Origin: CAZRXG01 sp964603985
GTDB lineage: Bacteria > Chloroflexota > Anaerolineae > Aggregatilineales > UBA3940
DNA length: 7,097 bases
Reading direction: 5' to 3'
Assembly (NCBI GenBank): GCA_964603985.1
Contig: CAZRXG010000079.1
Span: 1 to 7,097 of the forward strand
Below are positions 6,310 to 7,097 of this stretch, piece after piece (position 1 is the stretch's first letter; each line of letters opens with the position of its first letter). A model generated the notes under the pieces. It was not told the DNA's origin and searched no databases. It saw only the letters and a list, made by a program, of their open reading frames with translations. Position numbers and translations under genes: made by a program.

Positions 6310-6798
6310 ATGAGGAGAACAATAATAGAATGGTTGTTAGCCAATAAATGGAAAATACTTATAGCGTCGATCCTGATCCCAATTTGCCTGGTAGTCGTGT
6401 TGACACTGATCGATATAGTACAAGTCCTCGTTATTGGGCGGCCAGAGTGGATAGATGTCGAGATGGGCGAATTGTCCCCTTCTGCCCCTCAAGAAGCATA
6501 CTTAGAATTGCTTGCTGATAATGGATATTCCTGTATCAGACATGTCTACAGATACCATGGTCAGAAGGGCCAAACTTTACGTGTTTTGGTTACTCCCGAT
6601 GAAAACCTCAATGTCGGTGTCAAGATCCGATTAGATACTGGCGAATTAATTGGATACACTCCACCAGATAACCCGGCCGCTCCTGGTGTTCCAGCCGAAC
6701 TGGAAGTAGAGATACCGGAGACCGGCATCTATACAATCATAATAACTGCCGTAGGTGACCCAGGTTACTATCAAATCTCTATCGAGGTCTCTCCGTAA
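6310..6798 (+). CDS. Membrane-anchored PPC-like domain protein
   Basis: A 162-aa single-pass membrane protein of unknown function. Residues 1-15 are basic and are followed by a long hydrophobic helix (about 16-42) without a lipobox, so it is probably an anchor with an exported C-terminus. Residues about 75-160 resemble the bacterial pre-peptidase C-terminal (PPC) beta-sandwich: VYRYHGQKGQTLRVLV (79-94), then IRLDTGELIG, then LEVEIPETGIYTIII ending around the TGIY turn (138-141), then GYYQISIEV (152-160). PPC domains are non-catalytic and usually sit beside secreted enzymes; here the domain stands alone. The ATG at 6310 is chosen because GGAGGA (6300-6305) is 4 nt upstream; the in-frame ATG at 6298 has no ribosome site. 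A sampled line is 27/60 G+C and ATA codons are frequent, unlike the left half of the window. Confidence 0.84.
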   Translation: MRRTIIEWLLANKWKILIASILIPICLVVVLTLIDIVQVLVIGRPEWIDVEMGELSPSAPQEAYLELLADNGYSCIRHVYRYHGQKGQTLRVLVTPDENLNVGVKIRLDTGELIGYTPPDNPAAPGVPAELEVEIPETGIYTIIITAVGDPGYYQISIEVSP

Positions 6799-6872
6799 AC
6801 CATGTCGATGGCAATGCCAGCGGCGATTATGACGTGAGCCACCTATCAGTCCGACGCCTACCTAATAATGCC
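6798..6872 (+). pseudogene. Possible remnant of a PPC-type domain
   Basis: Just after the previous stop codon, in a different frame (starting at 6798), the DNA reads NHVDGNASGDYDVSHLSV and continues open into the G-rich repeat. GNASGDYDVS resembles the last strand of a PPC-like domain, the same fold as the gene before it. There is no start codon, ribosome site or plausible full-length frame, so at most this is a degraded fragment. The match is short and may be chance. Confidence 0.25.
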
Positions 6873-6881
6873 GACAGATCC

Positions 6882-6954
6882 CCCCTCGCCCAGCGCTCGA
6901 AGAGCGCGTCCGGGAGAGGGGAGGCCGACCAGCGGTCGGCGGGGTGAGGGCCGC
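6882..6954. repeat. G-rich double-hairpin repeat, best copy
   Basis: The first hairpin pairs CCCCTC (6882-6887), CCC (6889-6891) and GCGCTC (6893-6898) with GAGCGC (6902-6907), GGG (6912-6914) and GAGGGG (6916-6921) around loop GAA. The second is a perfect 7-bp stem, GCCGACC (6924-6930) with GGTCGGC (6934-6940), loop AGC. GGGGTGAGGGCCGC (6941-6954) follows. Related copies lie at 13-77, 6181-6220 and 7084-7097. Confidence 0.75.
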
Positions 6955-6962
6955 TAACAGCT

Positions 6963-7016
6963 AACCGCCAACTGCTTCTTGGCTGCCGGTTGCCCCGCCG
7001 CCAAACCCCGGCGGGG
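6963..7016. other. Two further adjacent hairpins
   Basis: AACC plus GCCAA (6963-6971) pair with TTGGC (6979-6983) and GGTT (6988-6991), with a 4-nt bulge. One base later CCCCGCCG (6993-7000) pairs perfectly with CGGCGGGG (7009-7016) around an 8-nt loop. A short direct repeat GCTAAC (6953-6958 and 6960-6965) stands just before them. Together with the flanking hairpins they make an almost continuous structured tract. Confidence 0.6.
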
Positions 7017-7018
7017 AA

Positions 7019-7046
7019 GTGCACTTTCAGTGCACATTTCGTTTTT
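7019..7046 (+). terminator. Terminator-like hairpin with T-tract
   Basis: GTGCACT (7019-7025) and AGTGCAC (7029-7035) form a perfect 7-bp stem with loop TTC, followed by ATTTCG and five T (7042-7046). The T-run begins 7 nt after the stem, a little far for a classic intrinsic terminator. The nearest upstream gene ends at 6798, more than 200 nt away. It could serve that transcript or a structured RNA made from the preceding hairpins. Confidence 0.45.
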
Positions 7047-7047
7047 A

Positions 7048-7070
7048 GCCCGGCCAATTCATTGCCGGGC
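7048..7070. other. Perfect 7-bp inverted repeat
   Basis: GCCCGGC (7048-7054) pairs with GCCGGGC (7064-7070) around a 9-nt loop. It is the sixth hairpin in the tract that begins at 6882. No T-run follows. Confidence 0.5.
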
Positions 7071-7083
7071 GCTTTCTGGCGCG

Positions 7084-7097
7084 GGGGTGAGGGCCGC
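7084..7097. repeat. G-rich repeat tail, cut by window end
   Basis: GGGGTGAGGGCCGC is an exact 14-nt match to 6941-6954, 143 bp upstream. It is presumably the tail of another copy of the same repeat family; what follows lies outside the window. Confidence 0.6.

Noticed and set aside
6827..7057. 76-aa open frame on the minus strand
   Set aside because: It runs through the hairpin-repeat tract, so its sequence is dictated by the inverted repeats; no ribosome site or motif is seen.
6882..7097. CRISPR array or tRNA in the hairpin tract
   Set aside because: The stems differ from one another and are not regularly spaced repeats with unique spacers, and no cloverleaf with a T-arm GTTC motif can be drawn.

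Overview
The window looks like chromosomal DNA from a GC-rich bacterium. The left half is roughly 65-70% G+C by eye (one hand-counted line inside the first gene is 42/60). Genes have Shine-Dalgarno sites and ATG or GTG starts. A Thr/Pro-rich lipoprotein, a WD40 protein, membrane-anchored beta-sandwich proteins and G-rich hairpin repeats of the GGGGTGAGGG type would fit a Chloroflexota (Anaerolineae-like) genome. That assignment is inference; no rRNA or phylogenetic marker is present.

Left half (1-3645), ordinary genes. After a G-rich hairpin/G-quadruplex repeat and a short promoter region come a DegV-family fatty-acid-binding protein (219-1085), a YbaK/EbsC-type aminoacyl-tRNA deacylase (1121-1600, 35 nt downstream and probably co-transcribed) and a small lipoprotein with an Ig-like domain (1726-2265). 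A good intrinsic terminator (2373-2410) closes this rightward set. A convergent MFS transporter related to the Fsr (fosmidomycin-resistance-like) branch (3600-2413, minus strand) follows, with a near-consensus promoter at 3640-3668.

Right half (about 3700-6800), accessory-looking. Base composition drops to about 43-47% G+C in sampled lines. Three genes on the plus strand are separated by 270 and 211 nt: a 475-aa protein with an unrecognised N-terminal domain and a seven-bladed WD40 propeller, a 221-aa single-pass membrane protein with a CBM11/galactose-binding-like domain, and a 162-aa single-pass membrane protein with a PPC-like beta-sandwich. None is a known enzyme. The composition, spacing and unknown domains suggest an acquired or fast-evolving cargo region; whether the three cooperate is not shown by the sequence.

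Right edge (6799-7097). No gene. There is a possible broken coding remnant, then six consecutive hairpins (6882-7070), one followed by a T-tract. Copies of a G-rich repeat lie at the left edge, at 6181-6220, at 6882-6954 and at 7084-7097 (cut by the window end). The hairpin array and this repeat family are the most unusual DNA-level structures here. The WD40 protein with its unknown N-terminal domain is the most unusual protein. I found no CRISPR array, tRNA, rRNA, transposase or recombinase.
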